From Tolypeutes matacus (lineage: Eukaryota > Chordata > Mammalia > Cingulata > Chlamyphoridae): a DNA stretch of 64,000 nucleotides. The stretch lies in contig JAKSZT010054399.1 of NCBI GenBank assembly GCA_026826555.1, positions 8,699,559 to 8,763,558 on the forward strand, in the 5' to 3' direction. The notes below the pieces were generated by a model. It did not search any database, was not told where the DNA came from, and saw only the letters and a program-made list of their open reading frames with translations. A program made the position numbers and the translations under genes. Shown one piece after another: positions 12,960 to 23,456 of this stretch (the first letter of the stretch is position 1; each line of letters begins with the position of its first letter).

Positions 12960-13188
12960 CAGTAAGATTTAGCCAGGTAAGAAGGAAGGTGGAGGAGTGC
13001 ATGTGTGCTGGGGAAGGCATGGATTCTAGACAGAGGGGAAAGCATGTGCCAATCCATAGCATGTGAAACAAAATGGTGGGCCCAAAGAACAAGTAAATTT
13101 GGAATTACTAGAGCACCAGGTTTGATGGAAAAAGAGGTGGAAGATAAGAGTAGACATTTTGTCAAGGGCTTATATTCCATAATAGGTA
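12960..13188 (-). repeat. L2 LINE fragment, antisense
   Basis: GGGGAAGGCATGGATTC, AAAGCATGTGCCAATCC, ATGTGAAACAAAATGGTGGG and ACTAGAGCACCAGG follow antisense L2. A 139-codon antisense frame (12761-13180) overlaps it and is a remnant or chance. Confidence 0.5.
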
Positions 13189-13189
13189 T

Positions 13190-14085
13190 GAAAATTTAAA
13201 AGTACATGATGCAGAGTCATTTATGAGATTTTCTGGAGGAAAAGACATAATGGAATTTGCCCCTTATTTGCAGGTCTCTAGCAGTTTGGCAAATCCATTT
13301 AAAGAGGCCCGTATTGGAAGCAAGGAAAACAATGAGAATAAATGCAATATAGTTACAACCTACTAAGAAATGTCTCTTCCATCTTAACTCATCACAAAGG
13401 ACCATTGCTCATAAAATTAAATTTCCTTTGTGATAGGAATGAATGGATTAGGAAATGCAATGAAAGTTTCTTGTCCTTTCCTTTCCTCCATAGCCTCAAC
13501 AGAAATCTCAGTCCCAAGTCTTCTTTTTTTTAATATACATTTTTAAAGGAACTAAACTTCCTTGACAGGAGCACCTTTGATGTGTAATGCTCCATGCTTT
13601 AAATAACAGCTTTTTCCCACATACACACAAAACTTTTCTGAGAAGTCGCAATTACAGGATTATCCAGTACTTCAAACGTGAATTCTTTGAGTACTGCCCC
13701 AGCCTTTCTTTGTTTATTTAATAGTTATGTTGGTAAGATGCCTTTACTTGTTTTCTGAGTAATGGGTGCTGGGATTTAAATTTTTCCACCTTCAAATTTT
13801 TAATAAGGAGTTGGATTGTTGCCACTCTGGGAATCCTGTCCAGAAAGCAATTTTCTTTCTGAAGTTCATCCTACTGTTCAGTAAAGTGTATCTCATAAGT
13901 TGATATTTTAATTTGAATATGAGACAAACTTAGCTTCTTCAAGGAAGAAGAAAAAGTGAACAAGAATAGACACAAAAGTGTCTATTAAATTCCCTTAAAT
14001 TAATGGAAAATCTGAGCAAGGAATTGTACCTGGTTACCATTCTAGGAACAGAGCTTCATCAACACCCAGGGGCATTGAACACCAG
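13190..14085. other. No recognisable feature
   Basis: AT-rich intergenic sequence. Short frames only. Confidence 0.5.
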
Positions 14086-14089
14086 GAGG

Positions 14090-14410
14090 CCTCTGGGCAC
14101 AGCACTGATGACCAAGGTCTTGAGAAAACACACGGTGGCTCGAGGACCCGGCGCAGCCTGTTGGAGCTTCCTCTCTGGAATGGCCCACAGCCCCCCAAAC
14201 CCTTCCCGGTCACTTCCATTTTCAGCAAAACCCTTTCCACGACCACGTTATGAGGCGAGATGTCCTCTGTCACCAGCTTCTACCCGGCAGCACCTGCGGC
14301 CATCCCAGGGCGGGCGGCCTCCATTTATGCCAGCGTGGGCCTGACGGCAGCATGAAACCGGAAGTTTGAACGCATTTACAGCCGCTCTTTCCTCCATTTT
14401 GGTAGTTACT
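14090..14410. promoter_or_regulatory. CpG-rich patch with ETS and YY1-like motifs
   Basis: About 17 CpG in 300 bp, against near absence in neighbouring sequence. It contains a full ETS consensus ACCGGAAGT (14357-14365), GGGCGGGCGG (GC-box-like), CCCGGCGCAG and CCTCCATTTTGG (YY1-like, 14391-14402). This mix is typical of TATA-less CpG promoters. No downstream exon is recognisable; a 113-codon frame (14003-14344) overlaps it but shows no domain. It could be a noncoding RNA promoter, an enhancer or part of an old retrocopy. Confidence 0.4.
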
Positions 14411-15205
14411 TTAGTACAAAGTACTAAAGGAGTACTCAAGGAGAGGAATTACCAATAAATCACTGCCATCCCCTCCCCACTTCAGATCAAGACTCTAGGC
14501 AAATGACGACTCACATCAGCAGGACACTAAATTTAAAGACCAGAGGTAACTGTCTAAATACAATAAGAAACTGCTCTGAACAAGGAATTCTTGCTATTAA
14601 ACTGGCTCGGCCCAACATTAGCAGCTACTAGGAATTTTTTTTTTTTCCCTTTCATTTCTATAATTACAGAAGCCCTGTCTTTCAAGTTGAAGGAAAACCT
14701 GTGCATAGATATGGACATTCTTAAAGAAATGTCTGATCACAGGCTTGCCTCAGTATGGATCTAAGTAAAAATTGTGGAAAACATTGAACACCTACTTTTA
14801 TTGTTCTTTTTCACTTGTGTAAGCAAAACAAAGCTGTGTCAGAAAATGCATGTGTTCGAGGTAATAGTGGAGAAAGACTCTGGCTAATAAATGGTCTGCA
14901 GAAAATTCAAAGAGACAATCAATAGAATCAAAAAAACAATCCTTTTTGTTCAATAGAGTGTTCCTTGATTGTGGGCCTTCAGTAACCACTGGGAAATGAA
15001 ACGATGTTTCCTTGTGACCAATATTATCATTAGTTTTGAAATTCCTTTATGAAAGCAAGAAAAGTAAACACTTTTATGGGGGAGGGGGACCCAGGCTCTG
15101 AGTAAATCATAGGCACAAAGCAGGTCTTAAATTATTTTAAGTTATTCTTTGTAATTTTAAAAATGAGAAAGATAATGAAATAATGACATCATAAACTCTG
15201 CTAAT
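14410..15205. other. No recognisable feature
   Basis: AT-rich. A T12-type run at 14635-14646. No gene or repeat identified. Confidence 0.5.
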
Positions 15206-15206
15206 A

Positions 15207-15545
15207 GCAGGTTATGACAAAATATATAAAGGTCTGTATCTGTCACTGCAATGTCATGCAGGACAATTCCAATGTCCCAAAAATGCCCCCACATTACACT
15301 ACCTCCACAGTATGGACTTTGAATAGTGTGGAAAATAACTACCCTAAGAGACAGGATTCCTGTGTTATGCTGATGTCCAGTCAATCAAGAACTTCACTGG
15401 TTCTTTTTTTTCTCTCCGCCCCCCCCCCCCGCCCGAAAAAGCCCTGTATTTCAACTGCACATCCCCTCCCTGCCCCAAAAGTGTCCAGTGGCCACCGGCT
15501 CCACATCACTGTTATAATTTCTTCCATTGCTAGAATCACCATATG
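15207..15545 (-). mobile_element. L1 3'-UTR fragment, antisense, with C-run
   Basis: TATGACAAAATATATAAAGG, CATGCAGGACAATTCCAATG and TAATTTCTTCCATTGCTAGA match the copy at 17.4 kb. The middle is interrupted by about 100 bp of other sequence ending in TTTTTTTTCTC and a C12 run (15419-15430). Frames at 15214-15645 overlap it. Confidence 0.75.
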
Positions 15546-15640
15546 TATACTTAGTTTCCTCACCTATAAAATGAAGAAATTGAATTGCACGATTTTTAAG
15601 CTGCCTTTCAACTCTAAGTTAGGATTCAATGCCCCTAAGA
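15540..15640 (+). repeat. MIR3/THER-like fragment
   Basis: TTAGTTTCCTCACCTATAAA, ATGAAGAAATTGAATTGCAC and CTGCCTTTCAACTCTAAGTT. Confidence 0.6.
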
Positions 15641-15952
15641 AATGAAATGACTGTGTACAAGCATGCCTCTATAGAACACTCAGAAAGGGGTAAGCTCATA
15701 TGTGATGTTTTTGGTCGTTTTTACCTTAACATTGTTGGGGGCAATGTCCAACAAATACAACTGTCATGGCCGTCTCTATCTTCTTCTTCTTCGTCTTCTT
15801 CTTCTCCTTCTTAAAAAGGTATATCATGTGACTGTTCATGCCACAATGTTGGCGCGTGCGCAAACATTGACCATCACTACCACGCCTAGCAGCCCACGTT
15901 ACCCAATCATGTATCGACACCTAAGCCCTAATGTACTTCCCCTTTCCCTGCT

Positions 15953-15960
15953 TATAAAAG
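15953..15960 (+). promoter_or_regulatory. TATA box of the solo LTR
   Basis: TATAAAAG in the context CTGCTTATAAAAGAGCTG, 67 bp upstream of the polyadenylation signal, as in a compact LTR. Confidence 0.75.
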
Positions 15961-16026
15961 AGCTGATTGTAACCCGCGCAGATAGAGAACAATAGAGCTA
16001 GAGCAACGGAAGAGCTATGTTAGCAG

Positions 16027-16032
16027 AATAAA
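16027..16032 (+). terminator. Polyadenylation signal of the solo LTR
   Basis: AATAAA in GCAGAATAAAGTGCAC. Cleavage would fall 15-25 bp downstream, near TTTTCTTACAGG. Confidence 0.7.
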
Positions 16033-16122
16033 GTGCACAGCCATTTTCTTACAGGTGTCTATGCCTCATTCCTTCGCTGGGTAACTCAGAGTCTCAGTTG
16101 ATTTGTCCCGCGGGATGGGACA

Positions 16123-16700
16123 AACATAATTTCAGACTTACAGAAAAGTTGCACAAATAGTGCAGAGAATTCCCATAGACCCATTAGCTATATTTCCCTA
16201 ATGTTAACATGCTGGATAACCGTAAAAAAAAAAAAAAAGATCAAAACTAAGAAATTAACTTTGTGCAATACTATTAACCAAAATACAGACTTCATACATA
16301 CTTCACCACTTTTTCCACCATTGTCCTTTTTCTGTTCCAGGATCCAATCCAGCATGTCACATTGCATTTAGCTGTCCTGTCTCCTCAGTCTCTTTCAATC
16401 TCTGACAATTTCTGTCTTTCCTTGTCTTACATGTCCTTACACTTTTGAAAAGCACTAGTTTGGTATTTTGTAGCATAAGAACAGATTTTACATTCCTCAG
16501 TTTGGATTTATGTGATTTCTCATAGTCATTGTGCTTATGTATTTTCATCAGGAATGTCATAGAAGTGATGTGCCTTTCTTAGCAAATCATATCAAGGGTA
16601 CATTATTTTGCTATGTAATCCACATCTTTTTATCTTTTAGGGTATAAATGGATAACTTCTCTACTCACCCCTAATAACTTCTTAAGCCTAGTTCAGCAAA
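16123..16700 (-). mobile_element. Older L1 3'-UTR, antisense, host of the solo LTR
   Basis: TTCAGACTTACAGAAAAGTT, TGTCCTTTTTCTGTTCCAGG, ATCCAATCCAGCATGTCACA and TTTGGTATTTTGTAGCATAA are antisense old-L1 3'-UTR. A15 at 16214-16228. Confidence 0.7.
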
Positions 16701-17190
16701 ATAAATCTGTATTAGTTTTTTTTCCATTTAACAATAAAATATATGAAACTTCCCAATTCTTAACCTTTAATGAGTACATGCATAGAAGAGAGAAACCATT
16801 TATGCATCTTCTAAGAAAGGTGTTCAAGTGTGGAATATCAGAATTGGAGATTTAAACGGATGTGAGAGCTGTTTCAAACTCCCATACATGGGATAATGGT
16901 TTTTGCAGTTAACAGCATGGTCTATCAATGCCTTAATGGAAATATAAAACAAACAGCAAAATAGGTCTAGAAATGCCTTGGTTTATTATATTTCTGAAAA
17001 GAGGCTCTTTTAAATTTTTTTAATACAAAAGCTATTTTAGTTGATGTTTTCCGTTTCCCTTTCATCAATGCAAGTCTAGGCATAATGATTTTCCCACATT
17101 TTGTGTACAAAGTCCTTTAAATAAATAAGACTGAACAATTTTAAAAATGCATTTCCTTACTAATTTATTAAATCTATGTAAATACTTTTT

Positions 17191-18382
17191 TATTTTTTAT
17201 TTTTATTTTTAAAGAAGCTTTAGATTACATAAATGTCACAAAACATATAGGGGATTCCAATATGCCCCTCCCTCTCCCCCTCCCACACTTTCCCACATTA
17301 ACAACATCCTTTATTAGTGTGGTACATTTGCTAAAATTGATGAACACATATTGAAGCATTGCTACTAACCGTGGACAATTGTTTGCATTATAGTTTACAC
17401 TCTATCCTACACAATTTTGTAGATTATGACAAAATATATAATGGCCTGTATCCTTCATTGCAATGTCATGCAGGACAATGTCCCAAAAATGTCCCCATGT
17501 TACACCTATTCTTCCCTCTCCCTCCCCTCAGAACCTCTGGTGGCCACTGCCTTTATATCAATGACAAAAGTTCTTCCATTGCCAAAATAACAATAAGTCT
17601 ATAATAGAATAATAATAAGTCTAATTTAGTTCATTGTTCATTCCCCAGTCTTGAGGATTTGGGGATGGTGATGCCCACTCTGTTTCTAAATGAGAGGGGG
17701 CCTATGTCCCATGGGGCAGATGGATGGGACTATTTTGCTTGCAGTTGTAGACTCTCTCTGTTCCTTGGGATGGGCATTGCCCTTCATCATCTCCTTGTTA
17801 GTTATTCTGGGTGAGTCCAATGAACCGGAGAGTAGGTTTTGCAACTCTGCTGAGATTCAGGGATCAACCGGCACATGAACAGACCAAAGATTTAAGTCTC
17901 TGGGACATACATTTAACAAGTATATTGCTAATTATAGGTTCAAATAAAAGGGGCAAAAGAGCCATATGTAGGGAAACTATAAATGAGTCTAAGTCCGTTA
18001 CATTGTGGAGCGTAAATTCCAGAGTAAGGCACACCTACAGGGTGCCGAATTCCTGAGCTTGTCTGTGCTGCTTATAGTGTCTGGATGTCTCTAGAGCCCT
18101 CAGGAGCCCTGCTGTTTGAGGCACAGTTTACTGTGGCAGTCAATGAAACCCTGATGAGACATGCATAAGCGTAACCTCTGGAATGAACTCCCGACTCATT
18201 TTGAAATCTCTTAGCCATAAAAACTCATTTGTATTTAATATTTCCCCTTTTTGGTTAAGATCTTTTTCCAGTTGCATTGCTAGTTGGTGCTTGGTAATAA
18301 TCCCTCGGTGCCAGGGATGCATGTCCCATCCCGGGGGGAAGGTGGTGCATTTATAGGCTGAATTTGTCTTAGAGGCCACAAA
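17191..18382 (-). mobile_element. Xenarthran L1 3'-UTR, antisense, with perfect TSD
   Basis: TAAATACTTTTT occurs at 17179-17190 and 18383-18394, a perfect 12-bp TSD that fixes the insert at 1,192 bp. It opens with a T-rich tail, then AAGAAGCTTTAGATTACATA and CCCCTCCCACACTTTCC, and runs through GACTCTCTCTGTTCCTTGGG, ATAGGTTCAAATAAAAGGGG, TGCATTGCTAGTTGGTGCTT and ATGTCCCATCCCGGGGGG. It is a 5'-truncated, purely 3'-UTR copy. Frames at 17359-18056 and 18140-18469 overlap it and are noncoding. Confidence 0.9.
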
Positions 18383-18394
18383 TAAATACTTTTT

Positions 18395-19335
18395 GTGCAC
18401 TGTCCTACCATTAAAATATCTATTATGGACATTGCCCACCTTTAATATCACTTCCCTTCCTTCTGCCACGCAGAAGTTTAGAATACAAAAGAGTGGGCCA
18501 TTGAATTCCCAAAAGCCAGATAAGATGGAGAGTTTTCATGCATACATTAGATTTGTGCTGCATCTATTAGAATATGATATGAAATAGTTAAGCAAGAGAT
18601 TGACAAAGCCTGAAAGTGAAAGGAAACCCTACAGGACAACAGAGAAAGAAATGGAAAAGACAATTGAGGAAAAATATATATACTCAGCTGTGAGTTTTGG
18701 AACAGCAAAAGTGTTTAAAGTTACATTTAAAGCTAGTAAGCTTTGAATTTCTGGCTTAGGACTACTACAGTTCAGAATTTTAAAAACATACTTGTCTTTA
18801 AAAATGAAAATTGTGGTTGGGAAAAAATAGAGAAAATGAAAAAAATTTTTCTGACTCCCTTATAAATTAATTAAAATAAACTCTGCTAGTAATAAAGCAT
18901 TCAACAGAGATGAAATATCAACATTGTAGAGAAAAATAAATAAATGTGAACTTCTTATATCATGAGGTAAATTTCACATTTTCCAGTTTTCCATTTAATA
19001 ACCTTAAAAGAACTAACTTCCTGTAAGAAGCTCTTTGCATCTGAAATCAATGTTTTGTATTTTTTATTTTATCTCTGATTCTTTTTCATTTTTCTGGGTA
19101 TTTTCATCATATAATTTCTCAAAGCAAATCTTACTTGTAAATCTAATGGGAAACCATGAAAGATTGTAATGACATTTATCAAATCAAATGGCAATCTTCT
19201 TTTGCAAGTTTGTTAGAGAAGATGGGGGAAAAAAAAAAAAAAAGCTCATTTTGTTTTTTCTTTTGTTTCCAGACCAAAGAAAGTGATTGACCTCTGTACT
19301 GGTCAGACGACACCAGCAGCATTGTGTTTAGGTCT
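18395..19335. other. No recognisable feature
   Basis: AT-rich host sequence just right of the L1 TSD. A15 run at 19231-19245. Confidence 0.5.
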
Positions 19336-19339
19336 GGGT

Positions 19340-19640
19340 GTCTGGAATGAACAAGGTCTTTGACAAACAAAAGTCTGAGCAACAACTGAAAAAATTGAGG
19401 ATGTTTAAGATGAGAGGGAAAGAGAACAGAAATATAATAGCTGTCTCTAAATGTCTGAAGCATTGTCATGTGGAAGAGAGATTAGCTTCATTCTCTGAGA
19501 CTCTTGGAAGGCAGAAGGAAAATCAAGCAGGTGAAAATTGCAGAAAGGAAGATACTGGCTCATTGTAAGGAAGAGCTGTCCATAATTATTTGACCTAAAA
19601 ATATATCTGGCTTTCAAGAGATATGGTGCATTTCCCATCA
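19340..19640 (+). mobile_element. L3/CR1-type LINE 3' fragment, sense
   Basis: TTGAGGATGTTTAAGATGAG, ATAATAGCTGTCTCTAAATG, TCTGAAGCATTGTCATGTGG, AAGAGAGATTAGCTTC and TTCCCATCACTGGAAAAAT match the L3 3' region. The frame at 19338-19568 is a remnant. Confidence 0.75.
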
Positions 19641-19644
19641 CTGG

Positions 19645-21195
19645 AAAAATAAACAGAAAAATGGTATGACCTCTTGTTATGGAAATTGTGGAGGTTAGTC
19701 ATTCATCCATTCATCTGGTAAGCTTATACTAAATAATCTTGATGTTTCCTACTAAATTTGAGGCTCAAAATGTGTAAAATGGTGTATGCAAAGCAAATAA
19801 ATTGCATATTTTAAAGGCCTTAAAGATGCTCTTTTGTTTAAAAGCTCTTCAGTCCATTATTTTCTTAATTGATGAAGTCTTTTGCAGTATAGAATACTCT
19901 CCTGTCTTTTGTGAACCTAAGAACTTTATTAGTCATCTGTACATTATTTAATAGATAGATGGATATATAGATGGTAGTGATAAGGTTATTCAGTTATATA
20001 TATTTATGTTTACATACCTGAAATGAAGTAAATGATAATCTAAAATCTATCAAGATTAAAATTTCTACTTCACATGGCTTCTAAAAAGTTCTTCTTTCTG
20101 AAGAACACACAAGGCCTAAAATAAAACGAGCCAATACTCTTTTTTAAAGAAAATAAAAAACTGCATCTCCTAAATAAAGACTTTTATTGTTAATAACCAA
20201 ATCCACTTGTGATGAATTCAAGAAAGTTTCAGTGAAAGTTACTTCTCTGTGAGAAATCTGTACTATTCACACTTAAATCTATTCTATTTCTATTGCTTTG
20301 AATTGTTTAAACACTGGTACAGTGCTTCTTCTGCTTCTGTCTGGAAATAGGGGTATCAGGGAATACAAACAACTAGAATAGATAAAGGGAAAAAAGAGAA
20401 ATTTTTTTAAAAGTTCATTTTCTTCAAACTTTACTACTCCAATCCCTTTAGTTTTTTAGTTTTCTTATTTGAGGTAATGAGCTACACTACCAGGGGCCAA
20501 TATTATCCAACAATTAAATTGTCCAAACAACTAAAATAGAATACAATAAAATACTATAACATTTATCTGCCCGACCAAAATAATTGAAATTATATGATTG
20601 GGGCCAGTATTTAAATTAAAGGAAGACAGATTAAGATTCATTAGATACTTAATGAATCACTGTGTACCAAAAGGGGTGTATACATGTGGTACATGAAAGG
20701 CAGTCAAAAATAAATCAGCTGACAAAGAAGGTGAGACAATTAGGAGAACTCTCCCCAATTGCATAAGATTTGGGTCTGATTTCAAAAAGGACATTACCTT
20801 CTAAAACTGAGATTCTCAGCTTGAGTTGTAATCCAACTCTTTAAAAGAGTAGGAGAAAAGGAGGAGGGGCTATAACTAAGCTTGTGGGTATTGTGAGTTA
20901 TCAAATCCTATCTTATCCAAGAGATACTCTCCTTATCTATGAGCCATCTATGCTATGATGATGAAAATGATAATGATGGTTATGATGAGAAGCAAACAAA
21001 TAAGCCTAGATATACTCATAAAGGAGTGCTACTCATTTCAACATCTTTTCTTATTGGTGTCTGCAGAAAGTATAAAAATGCTCCTATCAATATACTTCTC
21101 CTAAAAAGATGATTAAAAAAATAAATACCCTAAGACTCTATTTACAATGGTTCTTTATCTAGAGAGTAGTAGTATTTTGATGTCTTTAGGTTTTA
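19645..21195. other. No recognisable feature
   Basis: AT-rich intergenic sequence with no convincing coding or repeat identity. Confidence 0.5.
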
Positions 21196-21206
21196 GAGAG
21201 CATTTT

Positions 21207-21333
21207 TTAAAAGATTTATTTAGTTCTCCCTTCCTCATTGTTTGCACTCGCTATCTGCTCATCTTTCTTTAGGAGGCACCAGGAACTGAACCTGGGACTT
21301 CCCATGTGGGAGGGAGGCGCCCACTCCCTTTAT
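21207..21333 (-). mobile_element. DAS-type tRNA-derived SINE, antisense, 5'-truncated
   Basis: AGAGCATTTT at 21197-21206 and 21334-21343 is a 10-bp TSD. The element begins with T-rich sequence (the A tail in antisense), then TTGCACTCGCTATCTGCTC and AGGAGGCACCAGGAACTGAA. GGAACTGAACC (21282-21292) is the reverse complement of a box B-like GGTTCAGTTCC. Box A is missing. This is the best lineage marker in the window (Xenarthra). Confidence 0.85.
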
Positions 21334-21344
21334 AGAGCATTTTA

Positions 21345-21945
21345 TCCACCAACAAATATTTATTGGGCACTCTAAATGTACTGACCCTTTTCCAATCATT
21401 GTCCAAATTGCATCCAGAGAGAGAAGCTAAACCTCAGATCCCTTCAGGCCGTTCTTCCCAGTTCAACCATTCAAAGGCTTCTCACTGTCATGGGGTACCA
21501 GATTCACCGCAACCTCATCTTTCACTACTCTCTCTCCCACTCTGATAGCCATGTTTTCCAATCCTCTTTTAACATGGTCTCTCACCTTTACAACTTTGCA
21601 CAATCTGTGTCTTGGTCTGGAACATTCTTCTGCCACTTTGCCGGGCTTACTCCCACTTATCTTTTAGGTTCCTGATTAAGTGTCACTTTCTCCAGGACTT
21701 TGCTAACCTTGTTCACCTGGGTTTGTTGGGCTCACCATGTGCTCCTAAAGCATGCTGTATTCTTCTTACCAATGCACCTGCCATATTTAATTAATTGCTC
21801 CATTTATTTGTCAATCTTCCCTGATAAAGTCTAAGTTCTGTGACAAATGGAATGCCTTATCTCCAATACCTATTACAGGGCCCAGCACATAATTGGCATG
21901 CAATAGAAATTTTGTTGAAAGAATGAATAAATGAATGAATAAATG
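21345..21945 (+). mobile_element. L2 LINE 3' end, sense
   Basis: TTCTGCCACTTTGCCGGGC, CTGATTAAGTGTCACTTTC, CAGGGCCCAGCACATAATTG and GAATGAATAAATGAATGAAT follow the L2 consensus to its 3' tip. Frames at 21363-21794 belong to it. Confidence 0.8.
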
Positions 21946-22039
21946 AATTGCGTAGAAAAATGGGGCACGTAAGTGACAGCAGAGTACTTTTCATTGTCAG
22001 TACATTATGCATTACCTTCTTTCTTAACAATTTACCCAC

Positions 22040-22170
22040 CAGAATGATCCTACTTGCAAATAGAGAAATGGAGGCAAAAGGCTTGATGCCACTTCTGAAT
22101 CACACAATTAGTTAGTGGCAGAGATGGCACCAAGACTCATGTCCCCAGACACTTTCGGCCCCTACTCCAA
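22040..22170 (-). repeat. MIR SINE, antisense
   Basis: AGAAATGGAGGCAAAAGGC, AATCACACAATTAGTTAGTG and ATGTCCCCAGACACTTTC are antisense MIR. Confidence 0.6.
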
Positions 22171-22329
22171 ATTGAGATGTATTTTAGCCATGCTGGCACT
22201 GGATTAAATTCCTAATAAAGGGGAGGGGAATATTAAATGGATCAATATGGAAACAAGAGAAAAGTGTAGTTCCTCCAGAGGCTTTACTTTCATCAACTAA
22301 ATCATGGAGGAAAAAGTATTACACAAATA

Positions 22330-22800
22330 ATCCATGCCTATAAAATGATCCTGGGTGTTCGGAAGAAACCAAACAAAGGACTGAAGCAGCCTCCAGGCAT
22401 TTCCAGATTAACCTATCTGTACCACGAAGTTGCTCAAATGGAATTGGAAGCATCAGCAGAAATATACAAGCCCGAAACCTGATTTTCAATCACATTTCTG
22501 GCATCGTGTTCCTGTAATTACGCAAAATAGGCTCGCTCACACATAATACCTAAAAGAAGACAGCATCTCCAGTTTCAGCACACGGGGTCCTCAATTGAAC
22601 AGGACTGACTCTGGTGTAAAATGAAAGGAGAGTGCTCTGGTTAACCTAAACCAAACCAAATACTTCCATCTGGCCTTGCTCTGCTGACGCTGAAAAGATC
22701 TTATCAGCCTTGTTCAGGTTAGCCCCTCGGTAGGACTTGGGGCACTCTTCTGTTTCTGCAGCTGATTACCTTTATGTTATAATCTGAGATTAAATATGGG
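22330..22800. promoter_or_regulatory. Candidate conserved noncoding element (strongest texture)
   Basis: 470 bp without repeats and dense in factor-like sites: TGTAATTACGC (homeodomain core 22515-22520), CTTATCAG (GATA type, 22700-22707), CAGCTG (E-box, 22759-22764) and the palindrome TAATCTGAGATTA (22780-22792). Complexity exceeds that of its AT-rich flanks. Conservation and function are inference. Confidence 0.35.
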
Positions 22801-23456
22801 GTAGAAAAAAAAAGAAAAGAATTACAAGAATTGTACTTAAAATATAATAGTCCCACTAGGAAACATACAACACTTAAACCTCGAACACCAGTGGCCATAC
22901 AGAATGCTACCATGCTAAGTAAGAGCAGTAAATCAAACACACATGACCATGACTATTATTTGTATACCCGAAAGGCTCCCTGGTGGAAGATAAGAATCTA
23001 CCTTTTAGTTTTCAAAGAAACACAGTAGAAAAAAAAGTAACCTTAAAGTTCTATTGGGAAAAAAACAAAACAAAACATTCATAATATGTTTGCAGAAATC
23101 TCTCACATGCTATACTACATTTGTGCCCAGCAATTGATGGGCAAATGTATGGCGATCCTTGTACACCAGGCAGACTTAAGATTTTTTGCTTTAACCAGAG
23201 AATGTTACAACATTACTAGTCACAGGCTTCTCAGAAAAGAAACTCATAGCATAGGACAGTAAACCCTTTGTCTCCCAGTGCTTAGCCCAGAGAGTCTTCT
23301 AGATGGTCATGCTTGTTTGTTCCTTTCACTGAAGATTGATGTCAATCAAGCTGTTTAGATACTTCTGTCCAAGGTCACCATTCCTGTTTGGCACCTATTA
23401 ACAGATAGCTAAGAAATTTCTATTAACCAATCACACATTGGTTTTCAAAGGCCTAT

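Larger units (their letters stand above)
15733..16122 (+). mobile_element. Solo LTR, betaretrovirus-like (ERV2/IAP-like)
   Basis: A 390-bp LTR starting TGTTGGGGGCAATG and ending GGGATGGGACA, flanked by a perfect 5-bp TSD, AACAT (15728-15732 and 16123-16127). It holds a TATA box (TATAAAAG, 15953-15960), a CCAATCA upstream of it, a polyadenylation signal (AATAAA, 16027-16032) and a GC-rich core (GGCGCGTGCGCA) in U3. Element order resembles IAP-type class II LTRs, though those usually make 6-bp TSDs. No gag, pol or env remains, so the provirus was lost by LTR recombination. A TTC-rich tract (15777-15813) lies in U3. Confidence 0.88.

Noticed and set aside
14003..14344. 113-codon frame in the CpG-rich patch
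   Set aside because: No recognisable domain; opposed frames are open too, as expected from GC-rich sequence with few stops. Kept only as a possible regulatory patch.
15214..15645. 143-codon frame
   Set aside because: Spans an antisense L1 3'-UTR fragment, a C-run and a MIR-like fragment; no domain.
15728..16127. Possible full provirus at the solo LTR
   Set aside because: Both TSD copies directly flank one 390-bp LTR, so no internal region exists.
17359..18469. Several 60-110 codon frames
   Set aside because: They overlap an antisense L1 3'-UTR bounded by a perfect TSD, or the host sequence at its right edge.
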